Source: Staphylotrichum longicolle
Taxonomy: Eukaryota > Ascomycota > Sordariomycetes > Sordariales > Chaetomiaceae
DNA: 64,000 nt
Assembly (NCBI GenBank): GCA_019096155.1
Contig: JAHCVI010000004.1
Location: 3,038,001 to 3,102,000, forward strand
Direction of reading: 5' to 3'
The position numbers and the translations under genes are program-made. The notes beneath the pieces are model-generated. The model ran no database searches. It was given only the letters and a program-made list of their open reading frames with translations, and was not told where the DNA came from. Position 1 is the stretch's first letter. Every line of letters begins with the position of its first letter. Below are positions 1 through 8,795 of the stretch, in pieces.

Positions 1-3000
1 GACCTTGAGTTGCGCCGTGAGCTCGGCAATCTTCTTGTCGGCGTCGCCAATTTGCTGCTCGGCATCGGCAAGCTTTTTCATGTTCTCGGCCGCCAAGGTC
101 TGCGCCTCCTCGACCAGCTGCGTCATGCTGTCGTGCATGTCCTTATAGTCGGCCTCCGAAGTCTTCTGCTTGGCCACGGCCTCGAGCTTATGGGCTTCAA
201 GCTCCTTTTGGGCCATGGCCAGCTCCTCCTTGGCGCTCGAGATCTCGGCAAGAGCCTTGCTGGACGCGTCTCCGGCGCTTGTGAGCGCCTTCTCATGGCT
301 AGCCTTGAGCTCGGCAAGCTCCTGGTCGTGAGCTGCGGTGAGCGCGGCAAGTTGTGCCTTGAGCGCGTCCAGCTCGGTGGTGTCGGGTTTGGCGTTCTTG
401 GTGGCATCAAGCTCGGCCTGGGCCGTGAACTTCTCCATCTTCTCCAGCGCGAGCTGCTGGCTGAGGGTGTCGAGCTCCTCCTGAACCTTCTTATGCTCCT
501 CCACGAGGGCCTCGAAGGCTGCATGGATCTCGGTCTTGGCCGCTTCCACCTTGGCGAGCTCATCCGAAGTCGACTTGAAGTCCAACTCATACTTGTTGGT
601 CAGCTGCTCCAGGACGCTAGCATGCTCGGCGCGCAACGCGTCGAGCTGGGCCTTGGAGCTCGTCGTGCCCTCTGCCTTCAAGGCCTCCTGAGCCTCGTTG
701 TGCATGGCGATAAGCTTCTCCACCTCCGCTGCGTGGTTGTCCTCGAGGCTCTGCTTGAGGGACGCAATCGCAGATGCATGGCTAGTCTCAGCCTCGGCAA
801 GCTTGGCCTGAGCAGCGTCGACATCCTGCTGAAGGTCCTTTGCCGCCTGGAGTTCTGCCACCAGCTTCTCAATTTCCTCGGCATGCTTGGCTTCGAACTC
901 CTCCTTGGAGCCAGCAGCCGCCTCAAGCTGCGCCACAAGCTTCGCAACTTCCTTGGCATGCTGGGACTCCAGATCGCCTTTCAGGCCGCTCGCCGCCTCA
1001 AGTTGCGCCACCAACTTCTCGACCTCCTCGGCATGCTTGGCTTCCAGCTCCTGCTGCAACCCGCTGGCTGATCCGAGATCCGCCGTCAACTTTGCAATCT
1101 GCTCCGCGTGCTGGGCCTCGAGCTCCTCCTTCAAGCTGGTGGCAGCCTCGAGCTGCGCAGTCAGCTTGGCCAGATCAGAAGTATGCTTGGCCTCGAGTTC
1201 CTGCTTGACCTGCTCCAAGAGGGCCGTGTGGCTGTCGTCACCGGCAGCCTTGGCGGCAGCAAGCTCATCGGCGTGCTTGGCGAGAATTTGCTCCTTTTCT
1301 GTCGCAGATTCGGTCTTCAGGCTCTCGAGAACCTCGGCGTGGCTCGCCTTCAGGGTCTCGAGCTCCTTAGCCAGGTTGCCCTCGCTTTCGCCCCTCAGGA
1401 TGTCGATCTGGTGCGCATGGCTCGCCTTGAGGGTCTCAATCTCCTCAGCGCTCACCTCCTGTGCCTGTCTAGCCAGGCTCTTGGCGCCTTCCAGCTCCTC
1501 GGCGTGGCTGGCTTGCAACGCATCGAGTGCCTGTTGATGCTCTGCCTCCTTGGCCTCCAACGCCTTGACAGCAGCCGCATGCTCGGCCTCGGCAGCGGCG
1601 AGCGCCTTGGCGTGGCTCTCAACAGCCTCTTCGTGGGCCTTGGTGAGCTCGTCATGCTTGACCTCCAGCTCCTCGAACCTCCGCTTGAAGAAAGCATCGC
1701 CGCGCAGGCTCTCAATCTCGTTCTCATAATCCTGACTGACCTGCTGGAGCTGCTTCTGATGGTGATCCGAAGCGGTCGCATGCTCCTCCTTGATCTTCGC
1801 GATCGTGGCATCCTTTGACTTGTTTTCCTCGGTGAGGCTGTCGATCAGCTTCTGGAGGTCGGCGTGAGTGCTCGTGGCACTAGCAGCCTGCTCCTTGGCG
1901 GTTTCGAGCTCGGCTTCGGCGGCGGCAACCCGAGCTTCCAGGTCAGCCAGAGACGCTGTCTTCGCCTCAAGTTCAGACTTGGCAGCCTCCGCAGTGTTCT
2001 CTGCCGTCTCAAGCTTAGCCTTGAGCTCCGCAATTTCCGCCTCAAGTTCCTGAAGCTTCGCTGAACCGGCCTCAGCAGTGCTGGCAAGCTTGGCCTCGTG
2101 GGCTGCTTCGAGCGACGCCTGAGCCGCAGTGAGATCATCAATCTTCTTTTGCAACTCAGCGAGTGCGGCTTCGTGGCTGGCATTGAGCTCTTGGATGGCC
2201 GTCTCGTGGTTGGCGACAATTGTGGCGTTCCCGCCCTGGAGTTCCTCGGCATGCTTAACCTTCAATGCCTCGAGCGCTGCCTCGTGCTCCTCCTTCAAGC
2301 TGCTCTGGAGAGCCTCAAGCTTGGCGCCATGATCCTCGGTTGCCTTGGTCAGATTGGCCTCGGCGTCATTCAGCTTGGCCGTATGCTCAGCTTGGAGATC
2401 CGCCAACGAAGTCTTGAGCGCGGCAAGCTCGGCCTCGGCAGCCTCATTTGCGCTGGTGGCGTTGGTCAGTTCGCTCTTCTGCGTAGCGAGATCGGCCTCA
2501 GCGGCGGCAAGCTTCTCCTGGATCTCGGCAACCTGCTTGTGTAGAGCCTCAACCTCGGCAGCGTGCTCCGTCTTCAGACCCTCCAGGGCCTCCTGGCTGA
2601 GGGCGCCTTCGGCGACATCCCGACCCCCATCGACGGCGCCGGCCTTCTCCGTGAGCTCTGCGATCTTCTCCTCGGATGCGGCGATCTGGGCCTTTAGGTT
2701 TGTGATCTCGGATTCGCTCGACGCAAGCTTAGCCTTGAGATCCTCGACCTCCTTCGCCGACTCAGAGGCAGCGGCAGCAGCGCTAGACGAGCTAGATGCC
2801 AGCGAGGCGCGAGGCGCGTGACGAGTCGTTCCGCTAACCGTGCTCCCCGCTACCGAGGACAAGCGCTTCTTCGCCTCAGCCACAGGACCGGTGGCCGCGG
2901 GCTTCGTAACTGTGCGGGTCGTGGCAGCGGGAGCCGACGAGCTCGTTGTCGAAGATCTCGAGGTGGTAGTCGAGGCCCTCGGGGGCGCGGTGCCAGAAGT

Positions 3001-3522
3001 CGCGGTAGGCTTTCTTGCGGCAGCCGTGGTGGCCGCGGTGGTGCTGGGCCTCGGCTTGCTGGGCGAGCTCGGAACACCGCCGACAGCGGTCGAGGTGCGG
3101 CGCGAAGTCCCCGTTGCGGCAGACACGGGCGTGCGCTTCTTCTCGTCTTCAGAGACGGAAGGGCGGGAGCGGTGCGAGACGGTCGAGGCAGCAGTCGACG
3201 GGCGCTTGGCGGCGGTCGTCCCCGCGGCGGCAGGCCTGGTTGCCGGTTTGGTTGCGCTGGCGGCGGTGCTCGTTCGTGTTGCCGAGCTTGTGGTAGAGCT
3301 TGCGGTCGACTTTGTGGATGCGGTACCGGTCGCGGCGGGTCGACGAGTGGCCGAGGTAGCGGGGGCGGCTGTGCGCTTCACGGCAGCGGTGCCGGTTGCC
3401 GGCTTCTTCTCGGCAGCGCCATTGGGAGAGGCGGGCGTCGTGGCGGCTGCGGGCTCGGCGGGCGCGGGCGCAGGCGCAGGAGCGTCGGTATGCTGGACAA
3501 CCTCAAAGTCGACGTCGGACAT
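1..3522 (-). CDS. Giant coiled-coil protein, 3' end beyond window edge
   Basis: The frame is open from ATG 3522 to base 1, so at least 1174 residues are present and the C-terminus lies outside the window. Residues 1 to about 235 are Ala/Thr/Ser/Pro-rich with scattered Lys/Arg, hence disordered and basic. From about residue 240 the protein is almost continuous coiled coil rich in Ala, Glu, Lys and Leu. It includes five tandem 25-residue repeats at 826-1200, each beginning ELEAKHAEE-like. There is no ATPase motif, membrane segment or signal peptide. Fungal proteins of this type are usually named 'M protein repeat' or Uso1/myosin-tail-like from composition alone. A scaffold, tether or cytoskeletal role is inference. 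The start context and the acidic opening MSDVDFEVVQ support this ATG. Confidence 0.85.
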   Translation of the reverse strand, partial: MSDVDFEVVQHTDAPAPAPAPAEPAAATTPASPNGAAEKKPATGTAAVKRTAAPATSATRRPAATGTASTKSTASSTTSSATRTSTAASATKPATRPAAAGTTAAKRPSTAASTVSHRSRPSVSEDEKKRTPVSAATGTSRRTSTAVGGVPSSPSKPRPSTTAATTAAARKPTATSGTAPPRASTTTSRSSTTSSSAPAATTRTVTKPAATGPVAEAKKRLSSVAGSTVSGTTRHAPRASLASSSSSAAAAASESAKEVEDLKAKLASSESEITNLKAQIAASEEKIAELTEKAGAVDGGRDVAEGALSQEALEGLKTEHAAEVEALHKQVAEIQEKLAAAEADLATQKSELTNATSANEAAEAELAALKTSLADLQAEHTAKLNDAEANLTKATEDHGAKLEALQSSLKEEHEAALEALKVKHAEELQGGNATIVANHETAIQELNASHEAALAELQKKIDDLTAAQASLEAAHEAKLASTAEAGSAKLQELEAEIAELKAKLETAENTAEAAKSELEAKTASLADLEARVAAAEAELETAKEQAASATSTHADLQKLIDSLTEENKSKDATIAKIKEEHATASDHHQKQLQQVSQDYENEIESLRGDAFFKRRFEELEVKHDELTKAHEEAVESHAKALAAAEAEHAAAVKALEAKEAEHQQALDALQASHAEELEGAKSLARQAQEVSAEEIETLKASHAHQIDILRGESEGNLAKELETLKASHAEVLESLKTESATEKEQILAKHADELAAAKAAGDDSHTALLEQVKQELEAKHTSDLAKLTAQLEAATSLKEELEAQHAEQIAKLTADLGSASGLQQELEAKHAEEVEKLVAQLEAASGLKGDLESQHAKEVAKLVAQLEAAAGSKEEFEAKHAEEIEKLVAELQAAKDLQQDVDAAQAKLAEAETSHASAIASLKQSLEDNHAAEVEKLIAMHNEAQEALKAEGTTSSKAQLDALRAEHASVLEQLTNKYELDFKSTSDELAKVEAAKTEIHAAFEALVEEHKKVQEELDTLSQQLALEKMEKFTAQAELDATKNAKPDTTELDALKAQLAALTAAHDQELAELKASHEKALTSAGDASSKALAEISSAKEELAMAQKELEAHKLEAVAKQKTSEADYKDMHDSMTQLVEEAQTLAAENMKKLADAEQQIGDADKKIAELTAQLKV
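826..1200 (-). repeat. Five tandem 75-bp (25-residue) coiled-coil repeats
   Basis: Inside the coiled-coil gene five consecutive 25-residue units occur in frame, with consensus E-[LF]-E-[AS]-[KQ]-H-A-x-E-[VI]-x-K-L-x-A-[QE]-L-x-[AS]-A-x-x-x-x-x. The units are diverged at DNA level, so they are old. Twenty-five residues equals two heptads plus one hendecad, which fits a coiled coil with a regular stutter. Confidence 0.85.
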
Positions 3523-5485
3523 GATGGGCAACGAGGGCGAGTGGTGAGTCAAAGTGAGAGAGGCGAGAACACGCCAGCGACAATGGGACTATTGGCTCTA
3601 ATACAGACAGTTAGCAGCCGAGTAGTGGAGTGCCGTCAGATGTGCAATAAAAGGGGAAAAGCTTGACAAACACAGCCCCTTGATCGGGTGCCTAAAACAA
3701 CGAGAGAAGAGAAGCTCCAGTGCGCAAGGGCAGACAGAGTAAGGGGAAAGAGGAGAGTTTTGATAGCTTCTTGAAGCTGTCACGGGCAAAAGCGGCAACT
3801 CACCAGTTCCCTGTTGTCTGTGCTCCTATTCCCAGACCGCTGCAACAACACAAGTCGACGAGTTGCGGTGCCAAGAGCGCACCACAAATGCTTTGACCGG
3901 ACGAGCGGTGGACTCGAAAACCACAAAGAAGGAAGAAAGAAAATAGCAGATTTTGCAAGGGAGGAGTAACTCTCTCCAACGACAACAACGGCCTCCTTGA
4001 ACAGTGACGCCCAGCGGTGACAGCAAGGAGAGGTTCAGCTCAATTCCCGGGACGAGGAGAAGGTTGAAAAAAGAGGAGCCGAGCCCGCTCTCAATGTGCT
4101 GCAAGCTCCCAGACGGGCAAAGTGCGCGCGTTAGCGCGGTGTGGGTGGGCAAGGGATGTTGCAGGAGAGGCTTGCACTGGCTTGCGCTGGTCTGGTGGGG
4201 GTGTGGAACAGGGGTGTTCATGCCAGACCCTTCAGACCCTTTCCTCCTTCCGCCAGTGAGCATGGTTGTTCCCACTCATTCCCCCATCGTCATCTTGCAT
4301 CCAGTCAAAACCGCTGCCTCGTCACGCTGCCAGTGTGCACCTCAAACGCGGTGGACTGCTGGGGCGGCCCATATCGATTCGCCAGCGGCGTTTCGGGGTT
4401 TTCGATAGTGGCCCTGTCTGGGGTTCTTCAGACGACTTTTCTTTTTTGTGATTCGCTAGCGTGTGCCTGTCAGATTCTTAAATTTCGTACAGGCACCCCC
4501 GGGCCGTGGCGGACAGCGATGTTTTAGGTCGCAATGCACAATGCAAGCCTCGACGTTCGAAACCCCGTGGAGATCGGGCACCATATTGCGGGATACCTAC
4601 AGTTATAGCCGTCGTCATTACACTCCGGGATTGCTTTCGCTCTCAAACCGGATGCGGGTCTCGCATTGGAGGATCACCCTGGGCTCGCCGGGGAAACGGA
4701 AAATGGCACAGGGCTGACCCCATCGCCGCGCTGCTGTTGCAGAGCCCAATCCGTCCATTCCGTCGTCTCATGTAGACAGCGAGAACCATGCCGTCCGTAT
4801 GGCTGACCAAATCCTGGAAATACCACATGTGGGATCTCCACATCTCCTCCCTCAACATGTGAGCCAAATGTGAGCAATGTAGGATGCAAGGGACGACTGT
4901 CTCAGGGGTAACTTTGGTGATGTGGCAGGCCCTCGTTGGCAGGTGTTGAACGACAGCGCGTCATCGAGGAACAGCTCACCACAGGTAAGGCTGACGGAGA
5001 TTCAGTTCAGGCAGCCCTTTCAACACATATCATGTATTGGCTGGCGTCCCTACCACCCGAGGCCAAAAGCCCATCATTGGGCACCAAAGCTCATGGACCT
5101 TCTAACAGCCTGGAACAAATGCTGCAATTGACTTTCTCCAAGCACTCAAGCACTCGCGGAATGGGACACAGCCGAAAGGATCATCGATTATCAGTGCTGG
5201 CAAGAGGGCCACTTTCTCTAGACAACCGACGTATTATCAACACATTCGATTTTCTGGGCACTGTCCTGTTCAAAGCAAAGCAAAGCAAAGCAAAGCAAAG
5301 GGGTATCAATATTTAGCCAGACCAACCGACTGCCTCACACAGGCAACCTGAACCTTCTCCCCGTTTCCATCCCAAGCAAAATAAGGGTATCTCTACAGCC
5401 GTGGCCCGGCAAACAAATGCAAACAAATGGGCAAACTAAAACCCATCGCATCCCAAACTCCCAGCCCATACTCCCGAAAAACTCA
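3523..5485. other. Intergenic region upstream of the coiled-coil gene
   Basis: About 2 kb between two minus-strand genes. It holds the promoter and leader of the coiled-coil gene (nearest 3522) and the 3' region of the gene ending at 5486. Only short non-conserved open frames are present. The one clear structure is a CAAAG pentanucleotide repeat at 5271-5300. Confidence 0.6.
5271..5300. repeat. (CAAAG)6 pentanucleotide microsatellite
   Basis: Six perfect copies of the 5-bp unit lie in intergenic sequence, about 185 bp from the 3' end of the neighbouring minus-strand gene. It is a simple sequence repeat likely to vary in length between strains. Confidence 0.9.
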
Positions 5486-7816
5486 TCAAACACCCCTCCC
5501 AGCCTCCTGAGGCCGATACAACCCCGCCCTCCTCAACCTCTCCATCTCCGTCCTCACCTCCTCCAGCGGCCGATCCAGCGTCTCGGCACACACGTAGAGG
5601 TAGTCCCTCCCCCTGTCCGGCCTGTTCAGCTCGCTGAGAAACCACTCGACCTCGTCCTCCGGCCAGGCCGGGTAATCCAGCACCAGGGGGGCCGGCCTCC
5701 GCTGCGGCTGCGGTGCTCTCGCGCCCGACGTGCTCAGGGTGGGAGACCTCGACTGCGCTTGCCCAAGGCTCGATGTTGAGTCCTGCGTGGAGGGGGGCGA
5801 GCGGGCGGTTTGGCTGCTGCCGAGGATGCTGCTGGGCCAGTGCGCGGTGGCCTTGTGCCACTTTTCGGCCATGGGCCGGGGCAGGGTCCTGAGCTCCCCC
5901 CACGACGCCCAAACGGCCTGCTCGTACCTCCTGTCGTCCTCGAGTTGTCTCTTCTCGGCCTGCTCCTTCATTCGCTTGATGGCGAGGTCGCGCTGCTTCT
6001 TCTGGTGAATGTCTCGTTTCCTCTCGACCTCCTCGTTGAAAGCCTCGACCTGCGCTTTGAGGTGGTCTCTCCACTTCCGGACCATGACGCCGAACCGCTC
6101 GCGGCTCTGCGTTGGGTTTTCGGGGTCGTTGCGTTGGTTGGTGGCGGGGACGGAGTTCGTCTGGTGAGCGAGATCCTGTGTCAAGGTCTCCTGGAGGCGG
6201 ATCAGCCACGACGTGATCCACAGCATGTACTGCACGGTCGTCTGAGTGAAGGCGCCCTCCGGCGGGAGAGTGTCATTAGACTCGGCGTTGGGTTCCTGAG
6301 CCCCGATGGCAAAAGAGGCGTGTAAGACCAAGACGAGCATCGGAATGACGCAGGTCGAGAGGTCGTTGGCGAGTGCGTCGAGGTAACGGGGGTCGATCTG
6401 GTTTCCTTGATCCGATTGTGCCCGGGTTGCTTGGTCTTTGATCTTTAGCACTGCGCTCTCGACTCTCGACATATCCAGGTTCACGTCGCTGCTATGTTCG
6501 GTGAGGAATCTAGCTTGCCCAACGAGATCCAGCGCATTGGGAACGTCATCCAGCTTGTCCTTGAGGTCGCTGAGTGATTTGAAGATATCCCTTCCAAGTC
6601 TCGTTTGAGCTGGGGGTTCGTCTCCAAACTCGAACAGGCTGGAGCGGATGAGATCAGCCCTCCATCTGCGGCCTGCCCCGGTCCACCCGCTTTTGCCCAC
6701 AGTCTCCGACATATTGTTGGGATGCGCGCTCGAGACGGAAATGATGCCTTGAGATGGGTTGTATGAGCTGGCCTGGATAGCCACCGAGGGCAGCTCCTCA
6801 ACGCCTGCCCCGCCTTCGTCTTCCGATTCAGAAGGCTCTTCAAATCCAACAGGCTCTTCGGATTCTTCCCGACTTTGTTCCTCTTCTGTCCTCTCGCCCT
6901 CTTCTGTAGCCTTTCGAGTGTCACGGCGCGGTTCCGGCTCTTCGAGCATCAAGGACAGCCTAGCATCTCTCCGAGATCTCCGTGCCGCGCGTGCTTGTCT
7001 CTGATTTTCCCTGGACCGACTCAGGCTCTCTAATCCATTTATAGTCTTCGGGCGCTGGACAGGGCTTGGAAGCTCGCGCTCTTCATCTTCTGGGACGTCG
7101 TAGATGTCAACCCGGTGGTTTGCGGGGCGGCGTTTCAACGCCGATGACTGCAGTTCTGGGCTTTGCAGAGCTTGCTCTGCGTCATGTCGTCCATTTTGGG
7201 CCAGCCGAGGACGCTCTTCCGGCTCAGGGGTCTCGGCAATGGTCTCAGGAACAGGGCGTCCACGCCCTCTCCTCTGTAGCTGCGATGAGTCAAAGACTCC
7301 AAAAACCTCAACGCTATTGATTCGGCGATTTATGCGGCGAGATCGGGGCGGGCCGGCGGCTGTGCGTGTGGTCGAAGTTCTCGATGGGCCTTTTGTCGAA
7401 GTGGTTGCGTTGACCCCACGTCGCCTAATGGGCAATTGTACCTCGAGTCGAGAGGTTGACCGCGTACTGGTCGCGTTTATTGCCGCGTCGACGATGTCAT
7501 CCTCGTCCTCCTCGTCCTCCTCTTGCACCTCGATCGAATCCCTGACTGGGGAGAGTCGTCTTTGGCGCTTCTGAGGTGGTACGTTGGAGGTAGTACTGGT
7601 GCCTCGCTTTCTCTTGGTAGCAGCACCGGGTCCGCTTGACGCAGGCTCTCGAGAGGGACGAAGAGTGGCGGGGGTCGTAATCGCAGGGCCACGGCGTCGC
7701 ACAGGGTGGGCGGGGATGGACGCATTGTCGGAGCTGCTGTCGGAGTTGCTGTCATCGCCTTCTAGGGCGTTGGCTGGGGCGTTGGCACGGGCGCTGCGCC
7801 TGGTGGTGGCAACCAT
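5486..7816 (-). CDS. Acidic nuclear-type protein of unknown function
   Basis: Single-exon gene, 776 residues from the ATG at 7816 (Met-Val-Ala-Thr-Thr-Arg-Arg). An in-frame ATG at 7873 would add 19 residues. The 7816 start is preferred because its surroundings give a typical start context and a basic N-terminus. The first ~370 residues are disordered, Ser/Arg/Glu-rich and acidic, with basic patches resembling nuclear localisation signals. Residues ~380-600 are predominantly helical and better ordered. A charged coiled coil follows (EVERKRDIHQKKQRD region). The C-terminal ~60 residues contain a compact Trp/Leu segment (WPEDEVEWFLSEL ... EVRTEMERLRRAGLY) with a faint Myb/SANT-like spacing. I do not recognise the family. 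A chromatin or telomere role would be guesswork. Confidence 0.75.
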   Translation of the reverse strand: MVATTRRSARANAPANALEGDDSNSDSSSDNASIPAHPVRRRGPAITTPATLRPSREPASSGPGAATKRKRGTSTTSNVPPQKRQRRLSPVRDSIEVQEEDEEDEDDIVDAAINATSTRSTSRLEVQLPIRRRGVNATTSTKGPSRTSTTRTAAGPPRSRRINRRINSVEVFGVFDSSQLQRRGRGRPVPETIAETPEPEERPRLAQNGRHDAEQALQSPELQSSALKRRPANHRVDIYDVPEDEERELPSPVQRPKTINGLESLSRSRENQRQARAARRSRRDARLSLMLEEPEPRRDTRKATEEGERTEEEQSREESEEPVGFEEPSESEDEGGAGVEELPSVAIQASSYNPSQGIISVSSAHPNNMSETVGKSGWTGAGRRWRADLIRSSLFEFGDEPPAQTRLGRDIFKSLSDLKDKLDDVPNALDLVGQARFLTEHSSDVNLDMSRVESAVLKIKDQATRAQSDQGNQIDPRYLDALANDLSTCVIPMLVLVLHASFAIGAQEPNAESNDTLPPEGAFTQTTVQYMLWITSWLIRLQETLTQDLAHQTNSVPATNQRNDPENPTQSRERFGVMVRKWRDHLKAQVEAFNEEVERKRDIHQKKQRDLAIKRMKEQAEKRQLEDDRRYEQAVWASWGELRTLPRPMAEKWHKATAHWPSSILGSSQTARSPPSTQDSTSSLGQAQSRSPTLSTSGARAPQPQRRPAPLVLDYPAWPEDEVEWFLSELNRPDRGRDYLYVCAETLDRPLEEVRTEMERLRRAGLYRPQEAGRGV

Positions 7817-8795
7817 GGCGAACGGTAAATGTTGCGGTACCAACCGCTGGCGGAATGGTTCTCCTCTGCTCAAAGACTTTAATGGAGTTTCATGTCAAGC
7901 TGAGAATGCGCACACAGATGGAGCCGTGTTTCCAGGTTGCAGATCACAGCAGCTCTGATTTGGTTGGCAGGGGGACAAGTCCCCTGTTCACAAGCTCCCA
8001 TGTGAATTCTTAGTGGGTTTGGGGACCCGCCCACATGCCCCGCTGCGCGCTTTGATCATCCAGTGTGACTTGGGACTGTCATCCCAATTCGGGATGACAA
8101 CTTGGAAGCAGAACAAGAGTGGAGATATTGAGGTGATTTACGAAGGTAGTGTAAATAATATGGTGAAAGTAAAGCTGATCAGAAGCCGAAGAAACTGGTT
8201 CAGTTCAGATGGCCCGGGGGTGCCGGAGACAAACCTACCAGGTTCCAAGTCGAGCACCTTCGAACAGCCCAGTGCTGCAGAGTCCAGATTATTGACATAG
8301 CGGTCACCGCAAAGCGACGAAATATCGACCTAATGGATCAATCGTCACTTATTTGAACTAAATCACACAGCAGTAGGTTTCAACAATGTTGATTGTTCAT
8401 TGGGTCCCCTCTCTTTCCTTCGCGTGCCACTGTGCTTCAGAGGAGAGGCTGTGTTGCTCGGGCTTTACACATGCGCGTCATCGAGTGCTCTCTTCCGTTG
8501 GACCCCACAAACCGCCTCCACTCTTCTTGTGGGCACTGGCAATTGAGCACACGACGAATGCGCCGCCCCACCAACTTCCAAACCAAGACGGCTCCGATTA
8601 TCGTCGTGAATTGCCTCCCAGAACCAACTCTCTCCCAAAGACGGGTCCCGTCGATGCCCCCCATTTTAAAGTTTTTCTTTGAATTATCCGGTACGATGTA
8701 CTAACCGACCAACAAGACCGGATCTACTCCCGCCTGTCGAACTATTTTTTTGCACCCTGCTCCAGTCGGTTTCGCGTCGGCACGACCACAAGTGA
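7817..8795. promoter_or_regulatory. Divergent promoter region
   Basis: About 980 bp between the start of the minus-strand acidic protein gene and the start of the Mam3-like gene. It must hold both promoters. The notable element is a perfect 9-bp inverted repeat with a 5-base spacer at 8077-8099. No long conserved frame is present. Confidence 0.6.
8077..8099. repeat. Perfect inverted repeat in divergent promoter
   Basis: Arms TGTCATCCC and GGGATGACA are separated by AATTC. It could be a dimeric transcription-factor site or form a small hairpin. It lies about 260 bp from one start codon and 700 bp from the other. Function is not known. Confidence 0.6.

Noticed and set aside
4545..4565. tRNA B-box-like word ACGTTCGAAACCCC
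   Set aside because: No A-box at the right distance and no cloverleaf could be folded around it.
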